From Aquincola sp. (GTDB lineage Bacteria; Pseudomonadota; Gammaproteobacteria; Burkholderiales; Burkholderiaceae_C), in NCBI GenBank assembly GCA_029884035.1, contig JAOUIM010000245.1:1-5919 (forward strand): a stretch of DNA of 5,919 bases, written 5' to 3'. The translations under genes were made by a program, and so were the position numbers. Shown piece after piece: positions 5,360 to 5,919 of this stretch (positions are counted from its first letter, which is position 1; every line of letters starts with the position of its first letter). The notes beneath the pieces are model-generated. The model saw only the letters and a program-made list of their open reading frames with translations, did no database searches and was not told where the DNA came from.

Positions 5360-5919
5360 TCCTCGACAAGATGTTTGCCGCTGTGCTTTTCGCGCTCGCC
5401 GCGGCCTCGGCGCCCGCCCAAACCGCCGCACTGCAGCCGCTGCCCAGCCTCGACGTGGCGCCCTACATGGGAACCTGGTACCAGGTGCTGTGGTTCCCCA
5501 ATTTCTTCCAGAAGCAGTGCGTCGCTGACACGGCGGCCACCTACCGCGATCTGGGCAACGGCACGGTTGAAGTGCTCAACCGCTGTCGCCGCGCCGACGG
5601 CAGCTTCGACAGCGTGCTCGGCGTGGCCCGCCCGCCGCGCGGCGTGTCACGCATCGAGGCCGGCCAGCTCAAGCCAGCGCGGCTGGAGGTGAGCTTCCTG
5701 CCGGCATGGCTGCGCTGGACGGGTATCGGCTGGGGAGCCTACTGGGTGGTGGATCTGGCACCCGATGGGCGCTACGCCATTGTCAGCGAAGGCTCCCGCG
5801 AGTATCTGTGGGTTCTAGCGCGACAGCCTGCGCTCACATCGACCGACGATGCCGCGATCCGCGCCCGGCTCCAAGCCCTCGGCTTCGATCTCACCAAGCT
5901 GCAGGCTCATCCGCACGGC
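5356..5919 (+). CDS. Blc-like lipocalin, secreted to the periplasm, 3' end missing
   Basis: 188 codons are visible and the frame is still open at the right edge, but it reaches the usual C-terminal region, so few residues are missing. The ATG at 5356 overlaps the rsmG stop (ATGA) and has no Shine-Dalgarno, so coupled translation is likely. Residues 1-21 look like a Sec signal peptide (hydrophobic MFAAVLFALAAASAPA, possible cut after Ala21). There is no lipobox cysteine, so unlike E. coli Blc it should be soluble rather than outer-membrane-anchored. The lipocalin motif YMGTWYQV is at 37-44, followed by Cys55 and Cys77 (VEVLNRC), a plausible disulfide. The later strands contain YWVVDLAPDGRYAIVSEGS (129-147) and REYLWVLAR (148-156), typical of the bacterial Blc group. 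Such proteins form an eight-stranded barrel that binds lipids or other hydrophobic ligands; the ligand here is unknown. A lipocalin directly after rsmG is not the common arrangement. Confidence 0.88.
   Translation, partial: MILDKMFAAVLFALAAASAPAQTAALQPLPSLDVAPYMGTWYQVLWFPNFFQKQCVADTAATYRDLGNGTVEVLNRCRRADGSFDSVLGVARPPRGVSRIEAGQLKPARLEVSFLPAWLRWTGIGWGAYWVVDLAPDGRYAIVSEGSREYLWVLARQPALTSTDDAAIRARLQALGFDLTKLQAHPHG

Overview
The window is GC-rich (about two-thirds GC by eye) chromosomal DNA that looks betaproteobacterial. The best evidence is an intact MnmG (GidA) with the wording typical of that class, followed directly by RsmG (GidB), with two parS-type ParB sites inside these two genes. In many proteobacteria mnmG-rsmG leads into parA-parB, so the partition genes probably lie just beyond the right edge. 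This is inferred; they are not in the window.

Layout from left to right. (1) 1-1439, plus strand: the C-terminal two-thirds of an ABC exporter of the CvaB/RaxB type (C39 peptidase-containing bacteriocin/peptide exporters), cut by the left edge. (2) 1459-2418, minus strand, convergent with the exporter: a Crp/Fnr-family regulator (1765-2418) and, downstream of it, a 64-residue YgaP-type (DUF2892) membrane protein (1459-1653). Between them is a perfect 26-bp palindrome containing GTGA-N6-TCAC, the classical Crp half-site geometry, about 81 bp upstream of the membrane-protein start. The regulator keeps the Arg-Glu...Arg residues that read such half-sites, so regulator, operator and target can all be proposed from this one stretch. 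(3) 2419-2783: a divergent intergenic region with an AT-rich island, a candidate promoter (TAAAAT) and a very strong hairpin in the mnmG leader. (4) 2784-5919, plus strand: mnmG, rsmG and a Blc-like lipocalin as an overlapping operon (TTGA and ATGA overlaps). The lipocalin runs off the right edge.

MnmG modifies the wobble uridine of certain tRNAs and RsmG methylates 16S rRNA, so the operon core serves translation fidelity. The same DNA also carries centromere sites: GTTTCACGTGAAAC inside mnmG and TGTTCCACGTGGAACA inside rsmG, the latter in a 28-bp perfect palindrome. The codons there (V-S-R-E-T in MnmG, F-H-V-E-H in RsmG) serve both protein and ParB binding.

I see no CRISPR array, insertion sequence, tRNA or rRNA. 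The most interesting points are the Crp-type operator with its cysteine-rich regulator, the possible attenuator before mnmG, and the coding-embedded parS pair.
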